5,588 bases of DNA from an uncultured Chlorobiales bacterium (GTDB lineage Bacteria; Bacteroidota; Chlorobiia; Chlorobiales; Chlorobiaceae), in NCBI GenBank assembly GCA_903901395.1, contig CAIUQW010000241.1, positions 1 to 5,588 on the forward strand. The letters run 5' to 3'. The notes below the pieces were generated by a model, which saw nothing but the letters and a program-made list of their open reading frames with translations, was not told the origin of the DNA and ran no database searches. Of the stretch, positions 5,331 through 5,588 are shown in pieces. Within the stretch, counting starts at the first letter, position 1, and every line of letters begins with the position of its first letter. Both the position numbers and the translations under genes were made by a program.

Positions 5331-5588
5331 CTAAAAGGGTGCGGCGTCAGAATTGTTGATGAAGCTGTCCATGTCGAGCGGCGGCGGTTCGGGCAGCGAC
5401 GCTTCGAGGTAGCCGCCAGCGCAGGCGGGTTCGGAATGGGGTTGGCCGCTCTCCGCGGCGGTCAGGTAACTGTTGGCCGTTGACTGGAAGCGTCCGTAAT
5501 TTTTCAGGAAGAGCAGCCTGACCGTGCCGATCGGGCCGTTTCGCTGCTTGCCGATGACCACCTCGGCGATGTCTTTGGTCGATGATCC
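5331..5588 (-). CDS. dnaB: Replicative DNA helicase DnaB, C-terminal 85 residues; 5' end outside window
   Basis: The frame is open from the window edge and reads GSSTKDIAEVVIGKQRNGPI, then GTVRLLFLKNYGRFQS. This is the conserved end of the RecA-like helicase domain of DnaB, the hexameric helicase that unwinds DNA at the replication fork. The GTG at 5559-5561 is an internal valine codon. After the conserved core comes a tail of about 50 residues, rich in Pro, Ser and acidic residues, ending DMDSFINNSDAAPF before TAG (5331-5333). The walker motifs and N-terminal primase-binding domain lie outside the window. ptsI starts 10 bases downstream on the same strand. Confidence 0.92.
   Translation of the reverse strand, partial: GSSTKDIAEVVIGKQRNGPIGTVRLLFLKNYGRFQSTANSYLTAAESGQPHSEPACAGGYLEASLPEPPPLDMDSFINNSDAAPF

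Overview
The window looks like a chromosomal piece of a green sulfur bacterium (Chlorobium/Chlorobaculum type). The evidence is the GC-rich codon use and residue style of its housekeeping genes (GuaA, enzyme I of the PTS, DnaB). This placement is from memory of the families; no search was possible. Housekeeping genes sit at both ends, and a lower-GC accessory stretch of about 2.4 kb lies between them.

Layout. Positions 1-948 (+) hold the 3' part of guaA (GMP synthase), cut by the window start. A long, near-perfect hairpin at 975-1022 ends it and probably also ends the converging minus-strand genes. Minus-strand genes fill the rest. 1075-1248 is a 57-residue gene with a strong Shine-Dalgarno, and 1261-2181 is a probable lipoprotein gene just upstream of it; the two form an apparent two-gene operon with a candidate promoter near 2198-2224. 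Next come two broken genes. One is a DUF2442-type gene (2221-2480) with an in-frame TGA and a single-base frameshift. The other is a YafQ-type toxin gene (2526-2806) with a single-base frameshift, overlapping an intact RelB/DinJ-type antitoxin gene (2793-3056). A gene-free stretch (3057-3520) carries a 13-bp palindrome, a candidate promoter, a 9-bp inverted repeat and a pair of TAAA-loop hairpins that look like a dispersed REP-type repeat. After that come a complete ptsI (3521-5320) and the C-terminal end of dnaB (5331-5588), only 10 bases apart and probably co-transcribed.

How it fits together. guaA makes GMP, ptsI encodes the PEP-dependent phosphoryl donor of the phosphotransferase chain, and dnaB encodes the replicative helicase; these are core functions. 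The middle looks like an accessory patch that has received and partly lost small modules: a toxin-antitoxin pair whose toxin is disrupted, a decayed DUF2442 gene, and a still well-formed lipoprotein/small-protein pair of unknown role. I see no CRISPR array, tRNA, rRNA, transposase or clear novel enzymatic system. The points most worth a second look are the two disrupted small genes, the lipoprotein/57-aa pair and the tandem hairpin repeat.
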